From assembly GCF_051414055.1 (NCBI RefSeq), contig NZ_JBLKNX010000003.1:62001-126000 (forward strand): a stretch of 64,000 nt of DNA. Direction: 5' to 3'. The stretch comes from Halosimplex halobium (GTDB lineage: Archaea; Halobacteriota; Halobacteria; Halobacteriales; Haloarculaceae). Positions 26,563 to 35,719 of the stretch are shown here, piece after piece. The notes below the pieces were generated by a model. That model saw nothing but the letters and a program-made list of their open reading frames with translations. It was not told the origin of the DNA and ran no database searches. Made by a program: the position numbers and the translations under genes. Numbering within the stretch: the stretch's first letter is position 1; the number at the start of each line of letters is the position of its first letter.

Positions 26563-28701
26563 ATGCGGAAGCCTGACAGCATCCGTGACAAGGAGTTATC
26601 GCGACGCCGGTACGCGCAGATACTGGCTGGAATGGGAGCCGCTGGTGTGGCCGGCTGTGGGAGCGACGGCGGGTCCACCGCCACACCCGGTTCGGAGGAC
26701 ACGCCGACGCCGACGCCCAGCGGGGACGGCGGCGACGGCGGCGACGGCGGTGAGACCGACAGCGCGACCGCGACCGACGCGGAACCGGTGACGCGGCAGG
26801 TCAACTACGCGGTGGCGAACACGCCGGACGTGTTCAACTGGAACCCGTGGACGCCCCAGGACAACACCATCGGCGACCTGTGGATGTCAGACCTCCACGG
26901 GCTGCGGAACGTCCACACGACGAACCTGTCGTACTCCGGAACGACGGTGCCGACCCCGCACAAGCCCGACCACGAGGAGATCGAGATCATGACGTGGATC
27001 TCGGGCAGGGAGATCGAGCCGCCGTACGACTGGTACGACCACCACGACGACCGGTCGGCCTACTGGAACGGCGACCCCCACGACGCGGTCGCCCGCGAGA
27101 AACACAACCACGTCGGCTGGTTCCAGGACGGCAACAAGTTCACCGAGGGCACCACCTTCAACCAGCGTGCCGAAGACCAGTGGACGCTCCACCTGTGGGA
27201 GAACAAGGGGTCGGTCCCCGAGCAGGACCCCAACCCGACCGCGCGGGTCGTGCTCCGCTCGCAGGCCGGTCCCGTCGACGGCAACCCGCCGATCCACCCC
27301 GACTTCACGGAGCCGTACCTCGAACGCTACCGGGACGCGGGCAACTCGGACGAGGTCAGCTCGATCACCGACGAGCTCGTCAGCGACCGGATCAGCCTCG
27401 ACCGCATGGCCATGGAGGGCGGCACCGACGAGATGCTCGCCGGTACGGGTCCGTACCGCCTGGAGTCGATGGACGACGTGGGGTCCGAGCGGATGATCCT
27501 CCGGCTCAACCCCGACCACCCCAACGCCGAGAACACCAACGTCGAGAAGCTCGGGCTCTACTGGGCCGAAGGCTCCCGGCGCCAGACGCTCGTCAACGAG
27601 GGCGTGCTCGACGTCGACTCCGGCGCCGTCACCGACAGCGGGGCGACCACCCGCGAGTCGCTGCCGGACCACATCCAGGAGTTCACCCGGTGGCTGCGCG
27701 CCACGGGCGGCGACGTCTGGAAGCTCAACTGGCAGAACCCGCACCTCCAGAACCTCTGGGTGCGCCGCGCGCTCGTCGAGGCCATCGACTGGAACGCCGT
27801 CTCGGCCAACGGCTGGGGCGAGGACGCCTCGCAGGTGACCCAGCACGACACGTTCCTGCTGGACGCCCAGTCCGAGAGCACGTTCTCCGAGGACTTCCTC
27901 GACCAGCTGCACCACTACTCGCGCTCCTCGAACGTCGAGAAGGCCAACGAGTACATGCGGCGGGCGGGCTACAGCAAGCAGGGCGGCCAGTGGGTCGACC
28001 CCAACGGCAACCAAGCGTCGATCGACCTCTCGTCGCGGTCGGGCAGCCCCGCCAACGTGCAGGGCGCCCAGACCATCCGCGCCAACCTCGCCAACTGGGG
28101 CTTCGGCGTGAACTTCACCACGATGGGGTGGAACACGTGGTCGAACACCATCGACCCGAACAACGGGCTCAACTACGACTCCACGATGTTCTGGCACGGC
28201 GACCCGTACGTCTTCCAGTACTACCACGACCGCGGCGCGTGGTGGGACGAGGCGCTGGTGGCCGGCAGTCCGACCGGCAACCCCTACAGTGCCGACCCCG
28301 AGGACGAGGTCGACACCCAGGGCAAGCCGATCGTGCAGGACGTGCCCAACGAGCCGGGCGCCTTCGAGGCCCCCGACGAGGCCGGCAAGTCGCCCGACCT
28401 GGACGACGCCACGGAGGTCAACCTCGTCGAGACGGTCAACGCGATCCGTCAGCCGGGCAACTCCGAGGAGGCCCAGCAGGAGCTCTACCGCACCTGCGCG
28501 AAGTACTACAACTTCTACGTCCCGCACTTCGTCTTCCACCAGTACCTGATGGGCTCGTACGGCGACGTGCGCGACTTCGACTGGCCGGACCCGTCGGCCC
28601 GCGCGTTCGACTACGAGCGGTCGTTCGGTATCGAGGACGTGCTCGTGCTCGGCGGCATCACCCAGGCCAGCACCGACACGGAGTTCGAGCCGCCGGAGTG
28701 A
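26563..28701 (+). CDS. ABC transporter solute-binding lipoprotein, Opp/Dpp type (SBP family 5)
   Basis: 712 residues. It starts with a twin-arginine lipoprotein signal (SRRRYAQILAGMGAAG, lipobox VAGC) and a Gly/Asp-rich linker. The body has the layout of family-5 binding proteins, with ADSG-type boundary elements, GTGPYRLESMD, RLNPDHPN, and a C-terminal segment ending in KYYNFYVPHFVFHQYLMGSYGDVRDFDW. It is longer than typical DppA (about 500-600). It would capture substrate at the outer face of the membrane for the permease operon at 36481-40894; given the xylanase island, oligosaccharides are a plausible ligand, since Opp-type systems import sugars in several archaea. A second binding protein with a related C terminus lies at 28848 on the other strand. 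Confidence 0.85.
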   Translation: MRKPDSIRDKELSRRRYAQILAGMGAAGVAGCGSDGGSTATPGSEDTPTPTPSGDGGDGGDGGETDSATATDAEPVTRQVNYAVANTPDVFNWNPWTPQDNTIGDLWMSDLHGLRNVHTTNLSYSGTTVPTPHKPDHEEIEIMTWISGREIEPPYDWYDHHDDRSAYWNGDPHDAVAREKHNHVGWFQDGNKFTEGTTFNQRAEDQWTLHLWENKGSVPEQDPNPTARVVLRSQAGPVDGNPPIHPDFTEPYLERYRDAGNSDEVSSITDELVSDRISLDRMAMEGGTDEMLAGTGPYRLESMDDVGSERMILRLNPDHPNAENTNVEKLGLYWAEGSRRQTLVNEGVLDVDSGAVTDSGATTRESLPDHIQEFTRWLRATGGDVWKLNWQNPHLQNLWVRRALVEAIDWNAVSANGWGEDASQVTQHDTFLLDAQSESTFSEDFLDQLHHYSRSSNVEKANEYMRRAGYSKQGGQWVDPNGNQASIDLSSRSGSPANVQGAQTIRANLANWGFGVNFTTMGWNTWSNTIDPNNGLNYDSTMFWHGDPYVFQYYHDRGAWWDEALVAGSPTGNPYSADPEDEVDTQGKPIVQDVPNEPGAFEAPDEAGKSPDLDDATEVNLVETVNAIRQPGNSEEAQQELYRTCAKYYNFYVPHFVFHQYLMGSYGDVRDFDWPDPSARAFDYERSFGIEDVLVLGGITQASTDTEFEPPE

Positions 28702-28847
28702 GCGGCTGACTCCCCGTATCGACACCTGACCACCCGGTCGTCCGGGCCGACGTTTCTCTTCGTCCGTCGCCGTCCCGCGTGAGAACTTGTCACCAGCCCT
28801 CGCTCCGTCCCGTCAGCACTCGCGGACCGCTCCCGCCCGTTGCGGCG

Positions 28848-30662
28848 TCAGTCCTCGGTGGCCGGCCGGATCGCACCGTGTTTCAGCATGTGGAACACCG
28901 GCTGGTCGCCGGGGCCGGCGGTCCCGTACTCGCGGTCGTCGTCGTAGGCGGGCCACTCGAAGTCGCGGGTGTTGCCCCAGAGGCCGTCGACGGTGTTGCC
29001 CAGGTAGATGTCCGGGAGTGCGTCGTTCCACCACGTCGCGAACGTCGCGATCGCATCGACGGTCGTCTCGCGGTCGTTCGGGGCCTCGATCGTCCGCCAG
29101 GCGTCGACGAGGTTGACCGTCCGGCGCTCGCCGTCGGGGGCGTCGACGGCGCCCGGCGTCCGCGGGACGGACGCCTCGACGGGTTTGCCCCGACTGCCCG
29201 CCTCGGCGTCGGGGTCGTCGACGCCGTAGCCGATCGCGGTCGCGCCGTCGCCGGTCACGTCGTAGACGCTGTAGGGGTCGCCGTCGAAGCTCCAGACGAC
29301 GATGTCGTGGGTGTGGTTCGAGACGGCGCTGTAGACGTTGCTGTTGGTGAGCCGGTCGGTTTCCACGTCGAAGCCGAACCGCGAGAGGCTCGACGCGACG
29401 ACCTCGGTCGCCGACACGTAGTCGGACCACACCGGCGTCGCGATCCGGATCGCGGGGCGCTCGCCGTCGGGCCCGCGCCAGTCGCCGTTCCGGTCGCGGC
29501 TGTAGCCGCCCGCGCGCATGTACTCGGCGGCGGTCGCCTCGTCGGCCTCGACGGGGTAGCGGTGGAGTCGCTCGCGGACCTCGTCGGGGAGCCACCGGCG
29601 CGCGGCGGGCGCGGAGAGCCCGGTCTGCAGTTCGATCGGGTCGCCCCAGTCGGCCACGTCGACGATCTGGTCGACGGGGACGACCGAGAGGACGGCCCGC
29701 CGGACGGACCGGCGTCCCAGGTGCGGGTCACGCCAGTCGAGCACGAGCTTCGTCCCGGAGTCGGTCGGGTACCGCGCGAGCTGTTCGAGGTTCGCCGGCG
29801 GGGAGCCCCGCTGGTCGGCGAGCAGCCCGTTGCCGCCGTCGAGCCACCCCTTGTCGATCAGGTTCTCGACGGACATCGACTGGACGACGGGGAACCACAG
29901 CCGCGGGACCGCGACCTCGTCGGCGCGGGGGTGGTCGTCGTAGCGCTCCAGCATCAGCCGGTTGATCGACACCTCGACCAGTTCGTAGGGGCCACAGCCC
30001 AGCCCCTCGTCGGCGACCGTCTCCAGTCCGGGGCTGTCCGTGCGGAGTTCCGCGACGACCTCCGCGCGGCGCTCGTCGGTCCCGGCCTCGCGGAGCCGGT
30101 CGAGCCACGGCTCGTAGCGGTCGGCCCGGGTCCGGACGGCGCCGCCGGTGGCCGCCGCGAGCGCGAGGGGGCGGTCCAGCGGCCGCTCGAAGCGGTAGCG
30201 GAGGGTCCGCTCGTCGCGGAGGTCGACGTCGTAGCCGCCGTCGCCGCCGACGAACGACCCGATGCGCTCCTCGACCCAGGCGTCGCGGGCGGTGACGGGG
30301 TCGCCCGACCACCAGGTGTAGCCGTCGGCGTACGTGACCGTCGCGGTGTCGCCGTCGATATCCACCGACTCGACCACGTCGCCGAGCCGGCGGTCGCCGC
30401 CGGGCGTGGTGTACGACTCCGCCTCGAAGAGGATCGAGTAGAAGGCCGCGGGGTCCGAGGTCGACCACGGGCCGACGTGGACGGTCTCGGGGACGTAGGG
30501 GAACTGGAAGCCGAACACCCGCGGCGAGTCGACGATCTCGTTCGGCTCGGTGCAGCCGGCCAGCGACCCGGCCGCCCCCGCGCCGAGCGCGGCGAGGTAC
30601 GCCCGCCGGGTCAGCCCGCCGGCCGGCCCGTCGCCCGCCCGCCCTTCGGAACCAGGTTCCAT
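28848..30662 (-). CDS. ABC transporter solute-binding lipoprotein, Opp/Dpp type (second)
   Basis: 604 residues from the ATG at 30662; a longer frame upstream is Arg-rich and would hide the signal. Tat lipoprotein signal LTRRAYLAALGAGAAG with lipobox LAGC. The body has family-5 features: DGYTWWSGDPVTARDAW near residue 100, GCGPYELVEV, DWRDPHLGRRSVRRAVL, and a C-terminal DTRDFEW-like region related to the protein at 26563 (both end their domain with a G-[DN]-[VT]-R-DFxWP stretch). It faces the opposite way from all neighbouring genes, with its own promoter (TCTTAAGG at ~30684-30691, about 22 nt before the ATG). It may feed the same permease with a different ligand. Confidence 0.83.
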   Translation of the reverse strand: MEPGSEGRAGDGPAGGLTRRAYLAALGAGAAGSLAGCTEPNEIVDSPRVFGFQFPYVPETVHVGPWSTSDPAAFYSILFEAESYTTPGGDRRLGDVVESVDIDGDTATVTYADGYTWWSGDPVTARDAWVEERIGSFVGGDGGYDVDLRDERTLRYRFERPLDRPLALAAATGGAVRTRADRYEPWLDRLREAGTDERRAEVVAELRTDSPGLETVADEGLGCGPYELVEVSINRLMLERYDDHPRADEVAVPRLWFPVVQSMSVENLIDKGWLDGGNGLLADQRGSPPANLEQLARYPTDSGTKLVLDWRDPHLGRRSVRRAVLSVVPVDQIVDVADWGDPIELQTGLSAPAARRWLPDEVRERLHRYPVEADEATAAEYMRAGGYSRDRNGDWRGPDGERPAIRIATPVWSDYVSATEVVASSLSRFGFDVETDRLTNSNVYSAVSNHTHDIVVWSFDGDPYSVYDVTGDGATAIGYGVDDPDAEAGSRGKPVEASVPRTPGAVDAPDGERRTVNLVDAWRTIEAPNDRETTVDAIATFATWWNDALPDIYLGNTVDGLWGNTRDFEWPAYDDDREYGTAGPGDQPVFHMLKHGAIRPATED

Positions 30663-30985
30663 CGCCGCGAGGTTATGGACGACCCGCCTTAAGACCTCCG
30701 GGGGCGAACCTCGGAGGGGCCGGCGCCTGCGGTGCCTCCGGGACGGTCGGGTCGTCTGTTGCGCCTCCGCGGCGATCGAACCATCTGCGCCACCTCCGGG
30801 GCGGTCGCCCGTGAGAGATCCCGCCCGGTCGGTTTCGATCCCACGGAGGCCCGGAAGCCCCGGGTGCGAAGGGTTCTCTCCCTCGCCGGCCAGGCGGTGG
30901 CAGGTTCGCTGTATCCAGCGGATCGCGACCCGCCGGCCTCCGGCAAGCGGAAAAGACATATAGGGTCGATCGTACAAGTCGTAGT
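30663..30985. other. 323-bp divergent promoter region, no gene seen
   Basis: The region lies between the divergent binding-protein and DUF4129 genes. The minus-strand TATA (TCTTAAGG) lies near 30684-30691 and the plus-strand TATA (ACATATAGG) at 30956-30964, 22-30 nt before the ATG at 30986. CCTCCG motifs recur between 30700 and 30870 without clear spacing. Confidence 0.5.
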
Positions 30986-31978
30986 ATGGATGATTATGTG
31001 TCACAGGAAGCCCTGCGGTTCGTCGTGATCGGGCTCGTGGCGATGGCCGCCGTCGCCGTGGGCGCCGCGACGATCACGGCGACCGTCGACACCGGGGCGG
31101 CGACCGGTGCCGGGGAGGACCCGGCACAGGATCCGAACGAGCAAGGACGAAACCAGGGTGGTAGCAGCGGAGAGGGCCCGGGCGGGGGTGACGGGCTCAA
31201 CCGCAGCGGGGGTGGTGCCGACGGTGACGTGGTCCAGTACACCACCTGTGTCGAGCCGCTGACGACCTGGTACGGCGGACTGGTGTACTTCGGCGCCGCC
31301 GCGATGCTCGTCTTCCTGATCAAGCGGCGCTACTCGTTCGGCGCCGCGTTCCTCGGGCTGTACGCGCTCGCGCCGCCCGTGCTCCTGGCGTACTTCCTCG
31401 GGACCGACTGCGCGACCGTCGGCGGCCCCGGCCTGGGTGACAGGACGGTCAACGCCGGCACCAACGCCTCCTCGTCGCCGGTCGCGTCGATGGACGTGCC
31501 GCCCGCGGCCGTCCTCGGCGTGTTCGGGGTCGTGCTCGTCGCGACGGCCGCGGTCCTGTTCCGCGCGTCGAGCGACCAGGGGATCACCACCATGGAGGAA
31601 GAGGCGGTCGACGAGGGCGAGGGTACCGACGTGATGGACCTCGCCCAGGCGGCCGGCCGCGCAGCGGACCGACTCGAAGAGCACAACGCCGACGTGGACA
31701 ACGAGGTCTACCGCGCGTGGTGGGAGATGACCAGCATGCTCGACGTGCCCAACCCCGACAGCGCGACGCCCGGCGAGTTCGCCGAGGCCGCCGTCGACGT
31801 GGGGCTGGGCGAGGACGACGTCCAGGAACTGACGCGGCTGTTCGAGGAGGTCCGCTACGGCAAGCGCGACGCCGAGAGCCGCGAGGACCTGGCCATCGAC
31901 GTGTTCCGCAACATCGAGCAGGAGTACGGCGGGACGACCGACTCGTCGGTCGGCGCGGAGGGTGACGATGGATATTGA
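30986..31978 (+). CDS. DUF4129-type membrane protein of the MoxR/DUF58 cluster
   Basis: 330 residues. One N-terminal membrane helix (FVVIGLVAMAAVAVGAATI, ~12-30) is followed by a Gly/Asn/Ser-rich outer segment and three further helices (~90-105, 114-131, ~174-193). A cytoplasmic C-terminal domain matches DUF4129: VYRAWWEMTSML, TPGEFAEAAVDVGL, and LFEEVRYGKRD. DUF4129 domains are commonly encoded with DUF58 and MoxR proteins or attached to transglutaminase-like proteins; the biochemical role is unknown. The stop overlaps the start of the DUF58 gene, which indicates translational coupling. Confidence 0.75.
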   Translation: MDDYVSQEALRFVVIGLVAMAAVAVGAATITATVDTGAATGAGEDPAQDPNEQGRNQGGSSGEGPGGGDGLNRSGGGADGDVVQYTTCVEPLTTWYGGLVYFGAAAMLVFLIKRRYSFGAAFLGLYALAPPVLLAYFLGTDCATVGGPGLGDRTVNAGTNASSSPVASMDVPPAAVLGVFGVVLVATAAVLFRASSDQGITTMEEEAVDEGEGTDVMDLAQAAGRAADRLEEHNADVDNEVYRAWWEMTSMLDVPNPDSATPGEFAEAAVDVGLGEDDVQELTRLFEEVRYGKRDAESREDLAIDVFRNIEQEYGGTTDSSVGAEGDDGY

Positions 31979-33983
31979 GACGCTCCTCAACCGCGTCCTG
32001 ATCGCCATCGGGGCGGTCCTGTTCGCGGCGGCCGCCGCGATGATCGCCGTCCCGAGCCTCGCGGGGGCGCTCCCCTCGGCGACGCAGGGAGTCTTCCTGG
32101 TCGGGATCATCGCCGTGGTGACCGGACTGGGCATCGTCCGCCGGCGCCTCCGCGGCGAGGTCGAGGAGACGGTCACGCCGAACCCCGAGCGGCCCGCCGG
32201 CAACCCGATGCCCGGCGAGGACGTCGACCGGATGCTCTACGAGATGACCCACCTGCGCCAGGGGGTCAGCGAGAACCGCGACCACCTCGAGGAGCGCCTG
32301 GAGAACCTCGCGGTCGCCGTGATCCGCAACCGCGAGGACTGCTCGGTCGAGGAGGCCCGCCGCATCCTCGAGGCCGGCGAGTGGACGGACAACGAGACGG
32401 CCGCCGAGTTCTTCCAGAGCGAGCGGACGGCCGCCGAGGAGGCCGGCCTGTCGGAGTCGCTGCTGTCGGGCACCGACGACGTGGCCGCCTTCGAGAACCG
32501 CTTCCGCGTCACCGTCGAGGAGCTCATCGAGGTCGGCGACGTGGACGTGAGCCACGACGTCGACGTCGAAGAGACCGACGACCGCTCGTTCTTCGACCGC
32601 CTGCTCGGGCGGTCGGGCGGTGAGGACGACGACGACGCAGTCGAGTCCAACTGGAACGAGTCGAACTCCTCGGTGCCGTCGTTCGACACGAGCGAGCCGT
32701 TCGACGACGTGAGCCTGCAGCACACGAACCGCTGGCTGGGCGTGACGGCGTTCGCGCTGGTCGCGGTCGGCGCCGGCGTCGTCACGTTCACCCCCGGGCT
32801 GATGCTCGCCGGGACGGTCGGCATCGCCTACACCATCTACGCGCGCGTCTCGGCCGTACCCCGGACGGAGGGGCTGGTCGTCGAGCGGGAGTTCGACGTC
32901 GACGACGCCGAGCCGGGCGACCTCGTCGAGGTGACGCTGACGGTGCGCAACGAGAGCGGGTCGATGCTGCCCGACCTGCGGATGGTCGACGTCGTCCCCG
33001 ACTCGTTCGTCGTCACCGACGGCGTCCCGCGCCTGCACACGGCCCTGCAGTCGGGCGCGCAGGCCCAGCTGGAGTACACCGTCCGCGTCGAGCGCGGCGA
33101 GTACCAGTGGCCGCTGCTCGTGGTCGCGCGGGACTTCAGCGGCGGCGTCGAGCGCACGTCGCTGGTCACGCCCGACGCGGGGATGCGGGTCACCCCGCCG
33201 CTGCGGGTCACCAACGACGTGCCGGTGCGCGCCCAGACCACGCAGTACGCCGGCGACGTCGACACAAAGCAGGGCGGCGCCGGCCTGGAGTTCCACTCCG
33301 TCCGCGACTACCGCCCCGGCGACCCGATGAACCGCATCAACTGGAAGCAGGTCGCAAGCACGGGCGAGCTGGCGACGATCGACTTCCGCCAGGAGAAGGC
33401 CGCGACGGTCACCATCCTGTTCGACACCCGCCAGAGCGCGTACATCTCGGCGGGCCCCGACGAACCCCACGCGGTGGACCACTCGGTCCACGCGGCCAGC
33501 GACATGTTCGGCGCGCTGTACGACCAGGGGAACCTCGTGGGCATCGCCGCCTTCGACACGGTGCCGTGCTGGTACGCGCCCGGCGCCGGCAGCGAACACC
33601 TGGAGAACGCCCGCGTCCTGTTCGCCCAGCACCCGGCGCTGTCGCCCCGGCCGCCGGAGCGCCAGGACCACGAGAGCCAGTACATCGACCCGATGACCCA
33701 CGTGCGCCGGCGGCTGCCGAGCACGTCGCAGGTGTTCCTGTTCTCGCCGCTTGCGGACGACTACGCGGCCGAGGTCGCACGGCGGCTCGACTCCGAGGGC
33801 CACCTGGTCACCGTCATCAGTCCCGACGTGACCGTCGACGAGACGGTCGGCCAGCGGCTCACGCGCATCGAACGGACCGCGCGGGTCCGGTACCTCCGCG
33901 AACGGGGGATCCGCGTCATGGACTGGGACCCCGACGAGCGGCTCTCGCTCGAGGTCGAGAAAGCACAGACGAGGTGGGCATAA
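31968..33983 (+). CDS. DUF58 (vWA-like) membrane protein with an extra N-terminal membrane domain
   Basis: 671 residues from the ATG at 31968 (a GTG two codons earlier is possible). Residues 8-28 and 39-57 are membrane helices. A charged helical region (~85-245) contains HLEERLENLAVAVIRNRE and EARRILEAGEWTDNETAAEFF. A second helix pair (~258-293) starts the usual DUF58 layout. A beta-rich region (EFDVDDAEPGDLVEVTLTVRN) then leads to the DUF58 signature VRDYRPGDPMNRINWKQVAS and a vWA-like fold (TVTILFDTRQSA). The N-terminal 245 residues look like a separate partner protein fused on; this is inference. It is coupled to DUF4129 upstream and overlaps the next gene as TAATG. DUF58 proteins usually act with MoxR ATPases in assembling complexes. 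Confidence 0.82.
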   Translation: MDIETLLNRVLIAIGAVLFAAAAAMIAVPSLAGALPSATQGVFLVGIIAVVTGLGIVRRRLRGEVEETVTPNPERPAGNPMPGEDVDRMLYEMTHLRQGVSENRDHLEERLENLAVAVIRNREDCSVEEARRILEAGEWTDNETAAEFFQSERTAAEEAGLSESLLSGTDDVAAFENRFRVTVEELIEVGDVDVSHDVDVEETDDRSFFDRLLGRSGGEDDDDAVESNWNESNSSVPSFDTSEPFDDVSLQHTNRWLGVTAFALVAVGAGVVTFTPGLMLAGTVGIAYTIYARVSAVPRTEGLVVEREFDVDDAEPGDLVEVTLTVRNESGSMLPDLRMVDVVPDSFVVTDGVPRLHTALQSGAQAQLEYTVRVERGEYQWPLLVVARDFSGGVERTSLVTPDAGMRVTPPLRVTNDVPVRAQTTQYAGDVDTKQGGAGLEFHSVRDYRPGDPMNRINWKQVASTGELATIDFRQEKAATVTILFDTRQSAYISAGPDEPHAVDHSVHAASDMFGALYDQGNLVGIAAFDTVPCWYAPGAGSEHLENARVLFAQHPALSPRPPERQDHESQYIDPMTHVRRRLPSTSQVFLFSPLADDYAAEVARRLDSEGHLVTVISPDVTVDETVGQRLTRIERTARVRYLRERGIRVMDWDPDERLSLEVEKAQTRWA

Positions 33984-34516
33984 TGAGCTACGACACACAG
34001 GACGAGGAGTTCAGCGCGGTCGAGGTCACGCACTCGCCCGCACGGTTCAGTGGTATCATCGCGGTCGCCGCGGCGCTGCTGGCGGTCGTGACGACGGCGC
34101 TGGTCGCGCCGCTGTCGGCACCGGTCGGACTGTTCGGGCTCGCCGGCGTCGCCGCCGGCCTGTTCGTCTTCGAATCCGAGCGGCTGACGGCCGCCGGGAC
34201 GGGGATCGTCTTCATCGGCGTCGTCGTCGCCGGCTTCTTCGGCGACGTGCCGGAGTTCCTGCTGTTCGCGGCGCTGGCGACGATCATCTCGTTCGACCTC
34301 GGGTCGAACGCCTTCAGCGTCGGTCGACAGATGAGCGACCAGACCGACACTCAGCGCGGCGAGGCCGTCCACGTCGCCGCGACCGTCTTCGTGGGCGTCG
34401 TGGCCGCCGGCCTCTCCTACGGCCTCTACATCGTGCCGTGGGGCTCGCTGACCGTGCCGGCGCTGACGCTGCTGCTGCTGTCGGCCCTGTTTTTCATCTG
34501 GTCGATCCGGCAGTAG
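33983..34516 (+). CDS. Four- to five-helix membrane protein of the MoxR/DUF58 cluster, function unknown
   Basis: 177 residues, starting at the ATG that overlaps the DUF58 stop (TAATG). A polar N terminus (SYDTQDEEFSAVEVTHSPARF) precedes hydrophobic segments at about 23-45, 47-60, 68-85, 88-103 and 130-172. I do not assign a named family. Overlap with the upstream stop implies production in fixed ratio with the DUF58 protein, so it is probably another membrane subunit of the same assembly. Confidence 0.7.
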   Translation: MSYDTQDEEFSAVEVTHSPARFSGIIAVAAALLAVVTTALVAPLSAPVGLFGLAGVAAGLFVFESERLTAAGTGIVFIGVVVAGFFGDVPEFLLFAALATIISFDLGSNAFSVGRQMSDQTDTQRGEAVHVAATVFVGVVAAGLSYGLYIVPWGSLTVPALTLLLLSALFFIWSIRQ

Positions 34517-34722
34517 CCGCCGGTCGCTTCCGTGTGGCGGCCCGGTTTTCCCGCCGCGCCCGACGCGGTGCTGACCCGTTCGACCACCGTTCTCGGATCC
34601 CGCTGTGGCCCGGCACGGACCCGTCGATATCCGCTCGCTGACTGGCGTGTCAGTCAGTATTCCATCACGGAAAACCGTCTTACACCGTCAGGGTTAAGAG
34701 GTATAGCACGGGCTATCTTACC

Positions 34723-35697
34723 ATGGCACAGAGCGACCTTTCCATACAGGAGGCCAGTGACCAGTTGGACGCAGTGGTCGACGAGATCCAGTCGTCGGTC
34801 ATCATCGAGGAGGAGTTCCTCGAGACGGTGCTCGTGGGACTGCTCTCGAAGGGCCACGTCCTGCTGGAGGACGTACCGGGGACGGGCAAGACGCTGACCG
34901 CGAACAGCTTCGCGACGGCGCTCGGGCTCTCCTTCTCCCGTATCCAGTTCACACCGGACCTGCTCCCCAACGACGTGACCGGGACCTACATCTACAACGA
35001 GCAGGAGGGCGAGTTCGAGTTCAACAAGGGTCCCATCTTCGCCAACATCGTCCTCGCGGACGAGATCAACCGCGCGCCGCCGAAGACCCAGGCGGCGCTG
35101 CTGGAGGCGATGGGCGAGGGCCAGGTCACCACGGAAGGTGACACCCGCCAGCTGCCCGAGCCGTTCTTCGTCATCGCGACGCAGAACCCCGTCGAGCAGG
35201 AGGGGACCTTCCCGCTGCCCGAGGCGCAGATCGACCGCTTCAACGTCAAGAGTTCCATCGGCTACCCCGACGTGGACGGGGAAGTCGAGCTGCTCCGGCG
35301 CCGGAACGACCGCACGTCGACGACCCCGTCGGTCGGCCAGGTGCTCGACCACCAGTCGGTCATGGACCTGCAGGCGGTCCCGGACACCGTGACGGTTACC
35401 GAGGACATGCTGGAGTACATCGCGGCCGTCTCGCGGGCCACCCGCGACGACCACCGCGTCGAGACGGGCATGAGCCCGCGCGGGACCCAGCGACTCTACG
35501 AGACCGCACGCGCCCAGGCCGTCATCGAGGGGCGCAACTACGTCACGCCCGACGACGTCAAGACGGTCTCCCAGCCGGTCATCGCCCACCGCCTGGGCCT
35601 GACCGCCGAGTCGCAGGTCAACGACGTGGACAAGTCGGAGATCGTCGACGACGTGCTCGAAGAGATCCCCGTCCCGACCATCGAGGCGCCGGCGTAA
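34723..35697 (+). CDS. MoxR-type AAA+ ATPase
   Basis: 324 residues. Walker A is EDVPGTGKTLTA (residues 50-60). Walker B is NIVLADEINRAPPKTQAALLEAM. Sensor/family signatures ATQNPVEQEGTFPLPEAQIDRF-type and MSPRGTQRLYETARAQA are present. MoxR ATPases act as chaperones that help assemble or activate protein complexes, usually with a vWA/DUF58 partner such as the one encoded just upstream. A 206-bp gap with an inverted repeat (ATAGC-ACGG-GCTAT at ~34704) before the ATG suggests that it can be transcribed separately. The Yip1 gene follows after 22 nt with a Shine-Dalgarno-like AGGAGG. Confidence 0.92.
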   Translation: MAQSDLSIQEASDQLDAVVDEIQSSVIIEEEFLETVLVGLLSKGHVLLEDVPGTGKTLTANSFATALGLSFSRIQFTPDLLPNDVTGTYIYNEQEGEFEFNKGPIFANIVLADEINRAPPKTQAALLEAMGEGQVTTEGDTRQLPEPFFVIATQNPVEQEGTFPLPEAQIDRFNVKSSIGYPDVDGEVELLRRRNDRTSTTPSVGQVLDHQSVMDLQAVPDTVTVTEDMLEYIAAVSRATRDDHRVETGMSPRGTQRLYETARAQAVIEGRNYVTPDDVKTVSQPVIAHRLGLTAESQVNDVDKSEIVDDVLEEIPVPTIEAPA

Positions 35698-35719
35698 CGA
35701 CACAACAGGAGGACACATC

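Noticed and set aside
30663..31004. Longer N terminus (114 residues) for the second solute-binding protein
   Set aside because: It would bury the Tat lipoprotein signal inside the protein and overlap the start of the divergent DUF4129 gene.
31584..33998. 804-codon minus-strand frame opposite DUF58
   Set aside because: Shadow of the real DUF58 gene, with no recognisable motif and low acidity.
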